Numbered from the stretch's first letter, positions 16,009 through 25,764 are shown. The stretch is DNA of 64,000 bases from CAVQRC01 sp963715045 (GCA_963715045.1 CAVQRC010000016.1:1-64000); one strand, 5' to 3'. The notes: generated by a model not told the origin, from the letters alone. Translations and numbers: made by a program.

Positions 16009-18129
16009 CTAGGGCACGGCGGCTTCTTTCTGGAGGGGTCGGGCGGCGATTTTTCCATCGCGGAGAATGGCCGTGTAGTCGCTGACGATATTGAGCACCT
16101 CGGCGTTATAGAAGTTCTCCGCGTCGAACACGGGACGCTCGGTCTCCTCATCCACCTTCAGCGCATCCTCTTCGTCCTGCATCTCTTTCCGCTCTGCGAG
16201 GAACTTGTCGAGATTCAGCGTCTGCGTCTTACGCTCCTTCCGATCGAGGTAGTTCTTGATGCGAGCTGCGAGCTTGGCAAAGTCCTGCGATCCGTCACGG
16301 CGTTGGGCTGACCGCTTCCGCAACGTTTCGACCGTTGCCGCATTTACCATGCCGAACATATCGTGCTCGAGCGGCGGCACCTGGTCGAATTCGATCGCAT
16401 GATCGAGATCGGCCTCGCCGACGGGGAGATGCGTGCTGATCGAGGGGATCGGCACATCAGCGAGCACGCCTCGTTTCTGGGTACTGTCTCCGCTGGGAAG
16501 GTAGAACTGCTGAATCGTGAGTTTCAACGCACCCCACTCTTTCGGATTGGGGTCGAGTCGGAACTGCGTGCGGTAGACATCGAAGAGTTGTTGGACGGTT
16601 CCCTTGCCGTGCGTGGTTTCATCGCCCACGACGATCGCCCGGCCGTAGTCCTGTAGCGCTCCGGCGAAGATCTCACTGGCACTGGCGCTGAACTTGCTGG
16701 TCAGAATAACGACGGGTCCGTTCCAGGCCATCGCCGGTTTCTTGTCGCGGTAGCGTTGCACCCGGCCGGCCGGATTCTTGACCTGTACCACGGGTCCCTC
16801 GTCGATAAACAAGCCGGTCATGTCGACGGCCTCGGTGAGAGAGCCTCCTCCATTGCGACGCAAATCGATCAAGACGACGTCAACGCCCTTCTGGTTGAAC
16901 TCCTGAAGCAGCCGTTCGACGTCGCGGGTGGTGCTTTTGAAGTCATCGGAGCCTTCATTGCGGGCTTCCATGTCGGTGTAGAAGCTGGGCAGGTCGATGA
17001 CGCCGATTCGCAGCGACTCGCCATTGGGTTTGGAGCCCCATTCAATGATCTCGCTGCGGGCTTCGCTGTCCTTGAGCTCGATTTTGGCCCGGGTAATGTT
17101 GAACGTCTGGGTACCGGCACCATCGCGGACGACCTCCAGACGGACAATCGATCCGGCTGGACCGCGAATCATCTCGACCACGTCATTGAGCTTCATATCG
17201 ACGACGTCTACCAGTTCTCCGTCTGTTCCCTGGCCGACACCCACGATCCGGTCTTCGACCTCGAGTCGGCCGTCTTTACTGGCCGCGCCTCCGGGGATGA
17301 CCTTCTTAATGACGATGTCTCCGTCCTCATTCGCCAGCGAAGCTCCAATGCCTTCGAGCTTGAGGCCCATCAGGATGAAGAAATTTCGCAGGGTGCTGGG
17401 AGCCATGTACGAGCTGTGCGGATCGAACCCTGCCGTGAGCGCGGTGAGATACCATTCAAGGAGTTCCTCGCTGTCGGTCTGATTGGCGAGCCGGGCCCGA
17501 CTGGAGTACCGCTTCTTGAGTCGCTGGACGGCCTCTTGGGCCGTGACATCGCCATCGGCTGTCAGGACCAGCAGGTCGTACTTGATTCGCTTTCTCCAAC
17601 GTTCGCGGGCCTCTTGGGATGTTGTCGAGTAGACGGCCGCGTCGCCGTCACGAATCACTTCCTCGTCGAGCGTGAAGTCATGTTGCTCATCGAGCAGAGC
17701 CATGGCGTCATCGACCCGCTCCTGCATGCGTTGTCGGAATCGATCGTAAATATTCCGGGCGAGCTTGAGGTGCTCAACAGCAGCCGTGGAAACCGTGAGG
17801 CGATCATCAATCGCCTGCTCGGCCTGCTTGAACTCGTCGACGTCGCTCTGGAAGAAATAGAGCTTCAGTGGATCGAGCGTATCCAGATAGACCTCGAGGC
17901 TGCGTTGCCACTTTTCGTCGTTGAGTTGCCGCTTGCCGGAAACGTGATACTGCTGCATCAGGGCACTGACCCAACGGGCAATCTGTTTCTCGTCCTTGGA
18001 CTCGAGCGGCTTGGCGGGAGCTGCCTGGGGAAGCGAGAGCAGGGTTGCCGAAGCTGCGGCCAGCAGGACGCCGATCACGATTGCTCGAACGCTTCTTGTT
18101 CGACCCAAGCTTCTGGAGCCTAAGTGCAT
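16009..18129 (-). CDS. Tail-specific (C-terminal processing) protease, S41 family
   Basis: This 706-residue exported Ser/Lys-dyad protease degrades or trims periplasmic proteins at their C terminus. A signal peptide (AIVIGVLLAAASATLL) comes first. Then come a long helical N-terminal domain, a PDZ-like domain (GLKLEGIGASL through IVGVGQG), and the catalytic core with SKFSASASEIFAGAL and the Lys in THGKGTVQ. A basic C-terminal domain typical of Prc-type enzymes (DYLDRKERK) closes it. I chose ATG 18129 because it starts the signal peptide and follows AGAGGG; the longer frame upstream has no signal-like start. Confidence 0.92.
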   Translation of the reverse strand: MHLGSRSLGRTRSVRAIVIGVLLAAASATLLSLPQAAPAKPLESKDEKQIARWVSALMQQYHVSGKRQLNDEKWQRSLEVYLDTLDPLKLYFFQSDVDEFKQAEQAIDDRLTVSTAAVEHLKLARNIYDRFRQRMQERVDDAMALLDEQHDFTLDEEVIRDGDAAVYSTTSQEARERWRKRIKYDLLVLTADGDVTAQEAVQRLKKRYSSRARLANQTDSEELLEWYLTALTAGFDPHSSYMAPSTLRNFFILMGLKLEGIGASLANEDGDIVIKKVIPGGAASKDGRLEVEDRIVGVGQGTDGELVDVVDMKLNDVVEMIRGPAGSIVRLEVVRDGAGTQTFNITRAKIELKDSEARSEIIEWGSKPNGESLRIGVIDLPSFYTDMEARNEGSDDFKSTTRDVERLLQEFNQKGVDVVLIDLRRNGGGSLTEAVDMTGLFIDEGPVVQVKNPAGRVQRYRDKKPAMAWNGPVVILTSKFSASASEIFAGALQDYGRAIVVGDETTHGKGTVQQLFDVYRTQFRLDPNPKEWGALKLTIQQFYLPSGDSTQKRGVLADVPIPSISTHLPVGEADLDHAIEFDQVPPLEHDMFGMVNAATVETLRKRSAQRRDGSQDFAKLAARIKNYLDRKERKTQTLNLDKFLAERKEMQDEEDALKVDEETERPVFDAENFYNAEVLNIVSDYTAILRDGKIAARPLQKEAAVP

Positions 18130-18600
18130 GGCGAAACCCTCTTGTCTTTGAGGCGGAAAAATGTGGGAGATTCCGGAGGCGATGACCACGGTCCCGGATC
18201 GTGAACAGACTGTCTTGCGCGGTGTCCCTGTCTCTTGCCGACTCTTGGCGGATGCCGGGTCAGACGCGTTGACGCTGGATTGGACGTGGTGCGGATACGG
18301 CCGAAGCACTCCGGAGGTTGGTTCTAAGTAGAAACCAAGTAACGGGTTACCACGGATATTAGCGGGATAGGGGAAGCCCGGCAAGACCGACAAACCTTAA
18401 CGGTCACCGATCGCAGCCAGGTTGTCTCCAAAAAGTACGCGGCGGAAACGGCGAATTTCAATTGTTACGGCCGCGGACAGGTTCTGGTTTGGAGAGAAAA
18501 GGAACGATCGGCAAGATTATCCTGATCGGTGACCGCGTCGGATGGGCTTCCCGTCACGAAGTGCCGTCGCGTTGTCCGAAGACGCAACCGCAATCGGCTG
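18130..18600. other. Intergenic region without a recognised gene
   Basis: These 471 bp separate two genes on the minus strand: the protease promoter lies on the left and the 3' end of the next gene on the right. No frame reads as protein. A near-palindromic gatcggcaagattatcctgatc lies near 18509-18530, and nothing else stands out. Confidence 0.35.
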
Positions 18601-19827
18601 TTAACCGCGGGCGTCGATTCCGAGCGTCGCGATGGGGGGAACCGGCATTTGGGGTGCCTCGTCGCGTTCTTCCGATTCCTCCGCTTCTTCCGCTTCGACC
18701 GAAGGCACGGCGGCAGTTTCCGATCCGAACACAATCTTGTCGTAGAGGATCATGGCCCGTACCGCATGCCCCACCAGACCTTGGTCCCAGTCCCGCTGGC
18801 GATTTTGCCACAACAGATTGGCCAGATATCGGGCCGCGTTCCGCGTGCGGCCGCGGCCAACCTCCTCGGGAGGCAGCGAGAGAATCAGCCATTCGAGCAG
18901 ATGGCCGGTCGTCTTCAGCCGGCGATTGGGATCGGGGTTGCTGCCGCTGCCACGAAACCACTCCGTGCTCAGGCTGCCATCGCGGTTCTGCATACGCAAC
19001 GCGAAGTGCTGGTGTTGTTGCATATACCGTTTCGCTTCGCGGAAGAGATCGTCTTCGGGCAGTCCGAGCTTCTGTCGCTTCAAAACCGCCATACTGATGC
19101 CGGCCAGACGGTGGGTCCCTCCGCAGGCCGCCCCGCGTAAGGGTTGACGGAGTTCCTCGCTCACGAGCCGGGGAATCGTCCAGGTTTCTCCATGGCGGTT
19201 TTGCCACTGGGCATCGGGTTCGAGGTAGTGATTCAGGGCAATCAGCTTGAAGGTCAACTCCGTGCCGCTGTAGCAGCTCAGCTTCTCTTCTTCGATCAAG
19301 TCGGCCACCGTGAATTCGCTGTCACGCACTTGAATCGGATAGTCCGAAAGCAGCCGCGACTGGGCCAGCATCGCGAGAAACTGGCCCGGGTGGCCCTGCA
19401 GACCCGGCCCTTCTACGGCCCGCAAACGGCCGTCCTGCAGGTAGAGCAGCCGCTGATTCTTTGTCGGCCGATTGAAGCACAGCCACCCGATCGCCGTAAT
19501 CGGCACCCCGCGGGGGCCGTCCTGGCGGATCTGCGTCTCGACGCCGTAGGCCACGATCGCGTGCATGACCTCCCAGGGACTGTGATCGCGGGTATTGAGC
19601 AGTTTCTTTTCGTACCACGCGATCACCCGGCGAACTTGGTCACGGAGCTGGTCATCCTGAATTGCAGCCCTTGGGGCAGGTTGCGGGGACGGCCGGCGAT
19701 GTGCGACCGGAACGACGCCGGCTTCGGCATGGACGGGGTCCAGCGCGGCCGCGGGAGAATCGAAGACGGGGGCCAAAGTGCAGGCAAGCAGGAACGGAAC
19801 GATTGAGAACACCTGGGTGGAACGCAT
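18601..19827 (-). CDS. Exported conserved hypothetical protein
   Basis: This encodes 408 residues with a signal peptide (STQVFSIVPFLLACTLAP). The rest is a helical, Trp- and Gln-rich globular region (WEVMHAIVAYGVETQI, AACGGTHRLAGISMAVL, TGHLLEWLILSLP, VGHAVRAMILYDKI). The recurrent GH...L..L pattern recalls alpha/alpha-barrel (terpene-cyclase-like) folds, which is a weak structural impression only. The tail after ~385 is acidic and Pro-rich. ATG 19827 with GGAAAG upstream is preferred to TTG 19830. Widespread paralogues in planctomycetes are remembered but unassigned. Confidence 0.75.
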   Translation of the reverse strand: MRSTQVFSIVPFLLACTLAPVFDSPAAALDPVHAEAGVVPVAHRRPSPQPAPRAAIQDDQLRDQVRRVIAWYEKKLLNTRDHSPWEVMHAIVAYGVETQIRQDGPRGVPITAIGWLCFNRPTKNQRLLYLQDGRLRAVEGPGLQGHPGQFLAMLAQSRLLSDYPIQVRDSEFTVADLIEEEKLSCYSGTELTFKLIALNHYLEPDAQWQNRHGETWTIPRLVSEELRQPLRGAACGGTHRLAGISMAVLKRQKLGLPEDDLFREAKRYMQQHQHFALRMQNRDGSLSTEWFRGSGSNPDPNRRLKTTGHLLEWLILSLPPEEVGRGRTRNAARYLANLLWQNRQRDWDQGLVGHAVRAMILYDKIVFGSETAAVPSVEAEEAEESEERDEAPQMPVPPIATLGIDARG

Positions 19828-20112
19828 CAAGGACTTTCCGATGGCTGGGGAAGCATGCGGGTTGGGGGCTCTGGGGGGGCAGCCAGTGCGGCATCTCTTG
19901 CGGATGGAAGACTTCTCTTAACGGATGCGGATGTTGCCCCGGCAGCGACACCTTCTCGTCATCGGAATCCGGGAATCCGATCCTGCAATCACACCTGGCG
20001 GTCTGCGTGAACTGACAGGCGAGCGGACGGAGCTTCCCCGACAACGGGCAGACTTTGCCAGATTTCGCGGCCGCTGCTGACTGCTTCCGCGGCAAGCGCG
20101 TGGCGGGGGCGG

Positions 20113-20907
20113 TTATCGCGGTGACGTGAGAGACGCCGAAGCTTGCTGGACCGAAGCTCCCGGTGCCAACGCGATGGCGTATTGCCGCCAAGCCGCGACC
20201 TCGTTGCCGAGATTTTCGTCCGACGCCGAACGCATGGCCTGAACCCCCGCGTACTGCAGGGCCGGGTCGCGATCGTCAAGAGCCACTACCAGAGCGGCCA
20301 AGGCAGCGTCTGAACCGATGTCGCCGAGCGCGGCAGCCGCGGCCAGGCGTACATCCAGGTCTTCAGCATCCCGCAAGACACCCGCCAACGGCGGTACGAA
20401 GGCCTCGTTGCGCCTCGTTCCTATGGCACGGCAACACGCGATGCGGACCCGCTCATCGGCGTCTTTGAGACCCGCCAGCAGCACGCGATCCGCCATCGGG
20501 GTACGGAATTCGCTCATGGCCCGGATTACCGCCTCGCGAACGAGCGGATCAGGTTCCGTCTGGATGCGGCGAGCCAGTTCGTGGGTTAGCTGCTGTTGTG
20601 CCAGGTCGTCGGTTCCCGTCGCCTGATCGGCGATGGCGGCGACTTCGGCAATCCGTTTCCCCGGCGTAATGAAGCTTGTTCGATCCCTTTCTGCAAATGG
20701 CCACATCGAGCAACCCGAAGAGGCAACCAGCAGCCAGGCGATCCAGTGGAGGCTGGAGGTTGAGTGAGGCTGGAGTGCAGGCTGGAGGCTGGAGGCTGCA
20801 GGCTGGAGGCTGGAGGCTGGAGGCTGGAGGCTGGAGACTGCAGGCTGGAGGCTGGAGGCTGGAGACTGCAGGCTGGAGGCGGCTGGAGGGGCGGAGCTCA
20901 TCGGCAT
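20113..20907 (-). CDS. HEAT-repeat lipoprotein with repeat-encoded N terminus
   Basis: The conserved part begins with a lipoprotein-like segment (WIAWLLVASSGCSMWPF; the Cys is the probable lipidation site). Several HEAT-type helical repeats follow (EAVIRAMSEF, DERVRIACCRAIG, DLDVRLAAAAALGDIGSDAALAAL, DPALQYAGVQAM). Such proteins mediate protein-protein contacts. Upstream of the lipobox there is no start codon until the ATG at 20907. The ~45 residues in between (SSLQPPA-type repeats) are simply the translated heptamer array at 20780-20877. The true start is therefore uncertain, and the repeat appears to have grown into the 5' end of the gene. Confidence 0.6.
   Translation of the reverse strand: MPMSSAPPAASSLQSPASSLQPAVSSLQPPASSLQPAASSLQPALQPHSTSSLHWIAWLLVASSGCSMWPFAERDRTSFITPGKRIAEVAAIADQATGTDDLAQQQLTHELARRIQTEPDPLVREAVIRAMSEFRTPMADRVLLAGLKDADERVRIACCRAIGTRRNEAFVPPLAGVLRDAEDLDVRLAAAAALGDIGSDAALAALVVALDDRDPALQYAGVQAMRSASDENLGNEVAAWRQYAIALAPGASVQQASASLTSPR
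20780..20877. repeat. Heptanucleotide tandem array 1 (14 units)
   Basis: There are fourteen uninterrupted 7-bp units of GGCTGGA with GGCTGCA and GACTGCA variants; imperfect units extend to ~20751 and ~20896. The array lies inside the 5' end of the HEAT lipoprotein frame. Because 7 is not a multiple of 3, gain or loss of one unit changes the reading frame. Confidence 0.9.
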
Positions 20908-20984
20908 TCAATCGGACCCATAAAGAAAGGGTAAGATCACGACGGGGCGGGAGGGTAGCAAAGAGTCGACGGTGACACCAGGGA

Positions 20985-21047
20985 GACTGGAGACTGGAGG
21001 CTGGAGACTGGAGGCTGGAGGCTGGAGACTGGAGGCTGGAGGCTGGA
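20985..21047. repeat. Heptanucleotide tandem array 2 (9 units)
   Basis: There are nine contiguous 7-bp units alternating GGCTGGA and GACTGGA in the same orientation as array 1. This array lies in the intergenic region between the divergent lipoprotein and SPFH-operon genes, about 100 bp upstream of the latter. Confidence 0.9.
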
Positions 21048-21150
21048 GGGGCGGAGGCTGGAGGGGCGGAGGGGGCCTACCGTGCAGGCGAATGGGACGT
21101 ACGTTATGATTCGAGCGGCCATTTTGACCTGATCAGCAAGGACCCAGCGG

Positions 21151-21660
21151 ATGCCTGACCCTCTCGAGCACGCGGAGAACCGCGGTTGGATTGAAAGCAT
21201 CCTCCAGTACATTCCCGGCTTCGGCGGCTACCTCCGCCTCGAGAACCGCCGCGAGGCGGACGAACTGCAGCGAGAGTGGCTTGCAGATCGACTCCAGCGA
21301 AGCAAACGGGGTCTTGACGATTACGCGTTGGCCCTCACGAACGCCGGCCAACTCGCAGCCCTGGCCGATGTCGAACGCCTTCGGGTCAAGCTCGACACGC
21401 TGATCGCCCGGATTCGCGGCGCGATGCAGGGATACAGTGGCTTCTTCGATCTGGTGACCGTGGACGAAGCTGCGCTCGACCGTGTTTACGAGCATGAGGT
21501 CAAGCTGATGGAGCAGATCGATGAACTTGCCAGCGGCGTAGGATCTCTGGGGACCGGTGACGCGGCCGCCGACACGGCCATCGCCGCACTTTTCGCCAAG
21601 GTTGCGAACATCGATTCTGCTTGGGACCAGCGCGAAGACATGCTCAAAGGGCTGCATTGA
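21151..21660 (+). CDS. Conserved hypothetical partner of the SPFH protein
   Basis: This encodes 169 mostly helical residues with heptad-like patterns (ADELQREWLADRLQRSK, LRVKLDTLIARIRG, VKLMEQIDELASG) but no membrane segment or signal peptide. The N-terminal LQYIPGFGGYLRLENR is a possible membrane-surface helix. It lies 139 bp upstream of the SPFH gene on the same strand, so joint expression is likely. The cytoplasmic coiled-coil look and position suggest an accessory to the SPFH assembly (inference). AAGGA precedes the ATG. Confidence 0.7.
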   Translation: MPDPLEHAENRGWIESILQYIPGFGGYLRLENRREADELQREWLADRLQRSKRGLDDYALALTNAGQLAALADVERLRVKLDTLIARIRGAMQGYSGFFDLVTVDEAALDRVYEHEVKLMEQIDELASGVGSLGTGDAAADTAIAALFAKVANIDSAWDQREDMLKGLH

Positions 21661-21799
21661 ATTGCGGGGCCGCGGGACCGGGAACTTCCCCCGCCGGTGA
21701 TGCGGTCGGTAGGCACCAGGAACCGCGGACCACGCCGCCGCGACGCCCTGAGATGACCTCAGGGATCGCATTCGATAATGACTTTATCTGGAGACACCG

Positions 21800-23176
21800 A
21801 TGGCCGTTCGACTCGAAGTGATTCAGTTCTTCGACAACTCCAATCGCTCGATCGTGCAGCGTGTCCCTGCAGAGGGCTCGGCCGATATCAAGATGGGCGC
21901 CCAGTTGATCGTGCAGGAAAACCAGGAAGCGGTGTTCTTTCGTGACGGGAAAGCGCTCGACGCGCTCGGCCCGGGACGGCACACCCTGACCACGGCCAAC
22001 ATTCCGCTGATCACACGGATTCTGACGATCCCCTGGGAAAAGTCGCCGTTTCAATGCCAGGTCTATTTCATCGGCAAGCAGACGTTTCTCGACCAGAAGT
22101 GGGGAACCCGCCAACCGATCGCTTTCAGGGACACGGACTTCGGCGTGGTTCGGCTCCGAAGCTTCGGCAAGTTCTCCTTCCGGGTCGTCGACTCGGCGGT
22201 CCTGATCAATACGCTGGTCGGAACACAGGGGAACTACACGACCGACGAAGTGACCTCGTTCTTGAAGGACCTGATCGTGGCCCGCATGACCGACTTGCTC
22301 GGCACGGCGGGATTCGGACTGCTCGATCTGCCGGCGATGTATGACGAAGTCGCAGGCGGAGTCCGTGCCAGAGCAAGTGCCGAATTCGGCAAGTACGGTC
22401 TTGAACTGGTCGACTTCTTTATCAATGCCATTACTCCACCGGAGGAAGTTCAAAAGGCGATTGACGCCCGCAGCGCGATGGGTGCGGTAGGCGATCTCAA
22501 CGCGTTCATGAAGTTCCAGGCGGCGAACAGCATGGCCAAAATGGCCGAGCAGGGCGGCGGGACGGGCGGTGCCAACGCGATGGGGATGGGCATGGGGGCC
22601 GGGTTCGGAATGATGATGCCCGGAATGCTGCAGCAGGCGATCCACCAGGCCGGTGCGACACCGGTCGCGGCACCGCCGCCGCCCCCCGGCAACACGGCTG
22701 CCGCGGGAGGCGTTGCCGCGGCGGCCGGCGGCGGTTTTTTGTTCGATGACCTCGCCACTGTTCCTGCGACGACCGATCCCGAGGGCATGGTTCGCAACGT
22801 GATCCAGGCCGCCGGTTACGGGGTCGAGCAACAAGGTGAGTCGCTGGTGGTTTCGATTCCGATCGGATCGCTTCGCAAGCAGAAGGTCATCGTCACTTTT
22901 GGACATCGGGACGATGGTGGGCAGGATGTCATTCGCTTTTTATCGCGATGCGGTCCTGCGCGGCCGGAGATCGCCATGAAACTGCTCGCACACAACGCAC
23001 GACTCATCCACGGTGCGTTCGCCATTGAAAGCACTGACAGTGGCCAGATGGTGGTACTGACCGCCAATCAACTGGCCGAGACGGCTGATCCGCTCGAGAT
23101 CAGCAAACTGCTTACCGCAATTGCCTGGCAGGCGGACCAGGTAGAAGAGAAACTCAGCGGCAGCGACATCCACTGA
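21800..23176 (+). CDS. SPFH-domain protein with C-terminal YbjN-like domain
   Basis: This encodes 458 residues. Residues ~1-230 form an SPFH/band-7-type domain of the bacterial virion-core-protein-like branch (AQLIVQENQEAVFFRDGK, LGPGRHTL, FGVVRLRSFGKFSFRV, FGLELVDFFINAITPPEEV). It lacks the usual N-terminal transmembrane anchor. A Gly/Met/Pro/Ala-rich linker follows (~250-310, including AAPPPPPGN). The C-terminal ~130 residues (DPEGMVRNVIQAAGYGV, LANQLAE) resemble YbjN/type-III-chaperone-like domains. GGAG seven bases upstream supports the start. Such proteins form membrane-associated scaffolds. Confidence 0.85.
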   Translation: MAVRLEVIQFFDNSNRSIVQRVPAEGSADIKMGAQLIVQENQEAVFFRDGKALDALGPGRHTLTTANIPLITRILTIPWEKSPFQCQVYFIGKQTFLDQKWGTRQPIAFRDTDFGVVRLRSFGKFSFRVVDSAVLINTLVGTQGNYTTDEVTSFLKDLIVARMTDLLGTAGFGLLDLPAMYDEVAGGVRARASAEFGKYGLELVDFFINAITPPEEVQKAIDARSAMGAVGDLNAFMKFQAANSMAKMAEQGGGTGGANAMGMGMGAGFGMMMPGMLQQAIHQAGATPVAAPPPPPGNTAAAGGVAAAAGGGFLFDDLATVPATTDPEGMVRNVIQAAGYGVEQQGESLVVSIPIGSLRKQKVIVTFGHRDDGGQDVIRFLSRCGPARPEIAMKLLAHNARLIHGAFAIESTDSGQMVVLTANQLAETADPLEISKLLTAIAWQADQVEEKLSGSDIH

Positions 23177-23177
23177 G

Positions 23178-23567
23178 CTATTCGTGCTTGAGGAATTCAC
23201 CACACTGGGGGCACTTCGCAAACCACATGGGCGCTCTGGCACCACACTTGTGACACATCGTGTTGTGTTGGATTAACGATCCGCTGAGAATGCTGCCACT
23301 GCTTTCCGCGGATTGGTTCACCGAGAATGGCTCGTCGAACACGTGACTGGAACCCGGATCAAGCCCCGATTCCATCGAAGAGGTGGCCTTGAGCTTCGGA
23401 TGCTCATGCTCGATGACCTGATCGACGCCGTGTTGGCTGGCGGACATCAGGTCGGGGACCTGGATGTACGTCTTATCGGTGCAATGCGGGCACAACCCTC
23501 TCTTACCCGCGTACTTGTCCTTGACCTTGAAACGGTGTCCCTTGGGGCACACGACGCGGATACCCAT
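23178..23567 (-). CDS. Zinc-ribbon protein
   Basis: This encodes 129 residues with two Cys-rich modules. One at the N terminus (VCPKGHRFKVKDKYAGKRGLCPHC) pairs a C.GH with CPHC; another at the C terminus is CHKCGA...CPQCGEFL. The middle is acidic and Ser-rich and probably flexible. GGAGG nine bases before ATG 23567 supports this start. The protein is probably a small zinc-binding adaptor, role unknown. Its 3' end almost touches that of the convergent SPFH gene. Confidence 0.8.
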   Translation of the reverse strand: MGIRVVCPKGHRFKVKDKYAGKRGLCPHCTDKTYIQVPDLMSASQHGVDQVIEHEHPKLKATSSMESGLDPGSSHVFDEPFSVNQSAESSGSILSGSLIQHNTMCHKCGARAPMWFAKCPQCGEFLKHE

Positions 23568-23838
23568 GATCAACCCTCCGATTCGGGTTACACCCGTTGG
23601 CAAAAGTCACTCAATAAGCGATCGCACTTCCAGGCCGTTCAGATTCCGGCTCCGTCAGAGTCTCCGCCAAACGACAGGTGAGTGGGTCAACAAGGGAAAT
23701 AGATATCCAAGGTCAGCTAAGAAAACGCCCGATTGATACAACACGCCTAGAAGCCCAGGGCACCATTCAGTGGATCTATTTCCCGATCGATCGTAGCAGA
23801 TAACATAAAGCGGCTCAATTTCTTTCTGAGGCTCGCCC

Positions 23839-25764
23839 ATGTCCCGCCGACTGATCCGCTGCCTGCTCGTCACGGCTGCCGCCGCGGCGTTGAATTGCGC
23901 GGTTCGGCAAACAGGGGGAGCCGAGCCGCAATCGATTCCAGGGGCGCCGTTCTCGGCAACAGGCAACGTGGCTGCGGTCGGCAAGGACTGGCTGTTGGTA
24001 AACACGACGGCTGGTTCCGAGGTGCGTTTGAAGTTTCCGCCGGATCCGGACGCGTCGGGCGAGTCGACCGTGGAGATCAACCGGAAATATCGTTTTCGCA
24101 CGACCGCTCCGGAAATCGCCGTGCGGGGGGCGCTTGATGTTTCCTACCTTGCAGAAGGCAGATCCGTGGTTGTCGAGGGAGAACTGTCGCGACTGGGACG
24201 CCTCCAGGACGCGATTGCCCTGGTCGAGGTAATCGACGCCCGCTCGCGTCCCCCGGGCATTGCTCTTGCCGACGCAGGCAGAACGTCCACCGCCGCGACG
24301 GAGCAAGCGACGATCGTGGCCACGATCCAGAAGATCAAAGGCAAGCGGCTCTTTCTGAGCGTTCCCGCTGGTCCCGGGGCTCCCAAGGGAACCGTCATCG
24401 GCACGCTCGCGGCCGATGCCGAAGTACGTGTTTCCTCGCGCCGCTGGACCACTGCCCGCCGCGGCGACGAGATTCATGCCGAGGGCCTCCAGTTCGATGG
24501 CGAGGACGTCCTCGTCCAGCGGTGCACGATCACGCTCGCAGGTTCGGCCGGCGGCGGCCCGAGCCGCGAGAGTCCACGCAGCAGTCGTGACCTCGAAGCC
24601 GCGAAACGCTACGCGGGTCTGTCGTCCGCACCTGGCCAGCCGCGGATGCTCCGCTCCAGGAACTTTCTGCTGCACACGGATCTGTCCGAGCGGAACGCGG
24701 CCCAGTTGCTTGAAAAGCTCGAGACGATGCACGGCCTGATCGTGTCCTACTTCGGTCGCCGACAGACAGGGCTGATCGAATGCTACGTCGTGCGCGACAT
24801 CAGCCAGTGGCCCGCAGATACGTTTCCGCCGGCAGCGGTTGCCAAGATCCAGGAACCTGCCGGTGTCACGATCTCGGCGCCCACGGTCGTCGGAAAGCGA
24901 CCCGGCCTGCGGACCATCGCATACGCCTGCGCTGACGATGGCGTCGCACAGCACGAGGCCGTGCACGCGTTCTGCCGACAGACCTTCGGTGATGTGGGGC
25001 CATCTTGGTATGCCGAGGGGATGGCCGAATTGGGTCAGTACTTCAAGCACGGACAGCGGGCCGTCGATGTCCGACCGGCCGTGATCGACTATCTCACATC
25101 GAATGAGCCCAAAGCGTTACTTGACATTGTCAATCCGCGGGAGCCTCCCGGCAGGTGGCAGGATTACGCCTGGCGATGGGCCCTCTGTCACCTGCTGGAA
25201 AGCAATCCCAACTACGCGGGGCCGTTCAAACAACTCGGGATCGGTTTGATGGAAAACACGGGAGCAAGCTTCGAGGCCACCTACGGCGAGGTGGCGAAGG
25301 AAATCGCTTTCGAATACGAATTTTTCCTGCGTCACCTGGGCAACGGTTATCGGGCGGATCTGGCAGCCTGGGACTGGAAGGCTCGGTTTCGGCCGCTCGC
25401 CGCGGGTAATCGGCGAAATGTCAAGGTGCGTGCCGATCGCGGGTGGCAGCCGTCCTCGATCGAGGTCGTCGTGGGTCAGCAGTACGCGGTAACCGTTGCG
25501 GGCGAATGGTGCACCTTGGAAGGAGGGGCCGAAGTGACCGCTGACGGCGACGCGACGGGTCGAGGACGGTTGCTCGGCGCAGTGCTGTGTTCAGACGGCA
25601 CGTCTTATCGACTCGGAGCGGCCTTCGAATTGGGTGCTGCAACTGAATTCACAGCGGTCGAATCGGGCCCGCTTTATTTTCGCTGCCGCGACGAGTTCAC
25701 GGAACTGGCCGACAACCGGGGAAGCGTGAGCGTGACCGTATCTCTTGCGGAACGCGGGCCGTGA
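23839..25764 (+). CDS. Exported HExxH metallopeptidase-like protein
   Basis: This encodes 641 residues. A signal peptide (LIRCLLVTAAAAALNCAV) is followed by two OB-like beta domains. A gluzincin-type catalytic region follows, with QHEAVHAF as the HExxH zinc motif and WYAEGMAELGQ supplying the downstream Glu ligand. A final beta-sandwich-like domain spans roughly residues 520-641. It is likely a periplasmic or surface zinc peptidase of the DUF1570-like group. TGAGG supports the start. Its stop overlaps the GTG of an ABC permease gene (GTGA), and another HExxH protein follows, so three genes form one operon. Confidence 0.8.
   Translation: MSRRLIRCLLVTAAAAALNCAVRQTGGAEPQSIPGAPFSATGNVAAVGKDWLLVNTTAGSEVRLKFPPDPDASGESTVEINRKYRFRTTAPEIAVRGALDVSYLAEGRSVVVEGELSRLGRLQDAIALVEVIDARSRPPGIALADAGRTSTAATEQATIVATIQKIKGKRLFLSVPAGPGAPKGTVIGTLAADAEVRVSSRRWTTARRGDEIHAEGLQFDGEDVLVQRCTITLAGSAGGGPSRESPRSSRDLEAAKRYAGLSSAPGQPRMLRSRNFLLHTDLSERNAAQLLEKLETMHGLIVSYFGRRQTGLIECYVVRDISQWPADTFPPAAVAKIQEPAGVTISAPTVVGKRPGLRTIAYACADDGVAQHEAVHAFCRQTFGDVGPSWYAEGMAELGQYFKHGQRAVDVRPAVIDYLTSNEPKALLDIVNPREPPGRWQDYAWRWALCHLLESNPNYAGPFKQLGIGLMENTGASFEATYGEVAKEIAFEYEFFLRHLGNGYRADLAAWDWKARFRPLAAGNRRNVKVRADRGWQPSSIEVVVGQQYAVTVAGEWCTLEGGAEVTADGDATGRGRLLGAVLCSDGTSYRLGAAFELGAATEFTAVESGPLYFRCRDEFTELADNRGSVSVTVSLAERGP

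Noticed and set aside
20743..21070. Possible CRISPR array
   Set aside because: Units are contiguous 7-mers without spacers and no cas genes are nearby, so these are simple tandem repeats.
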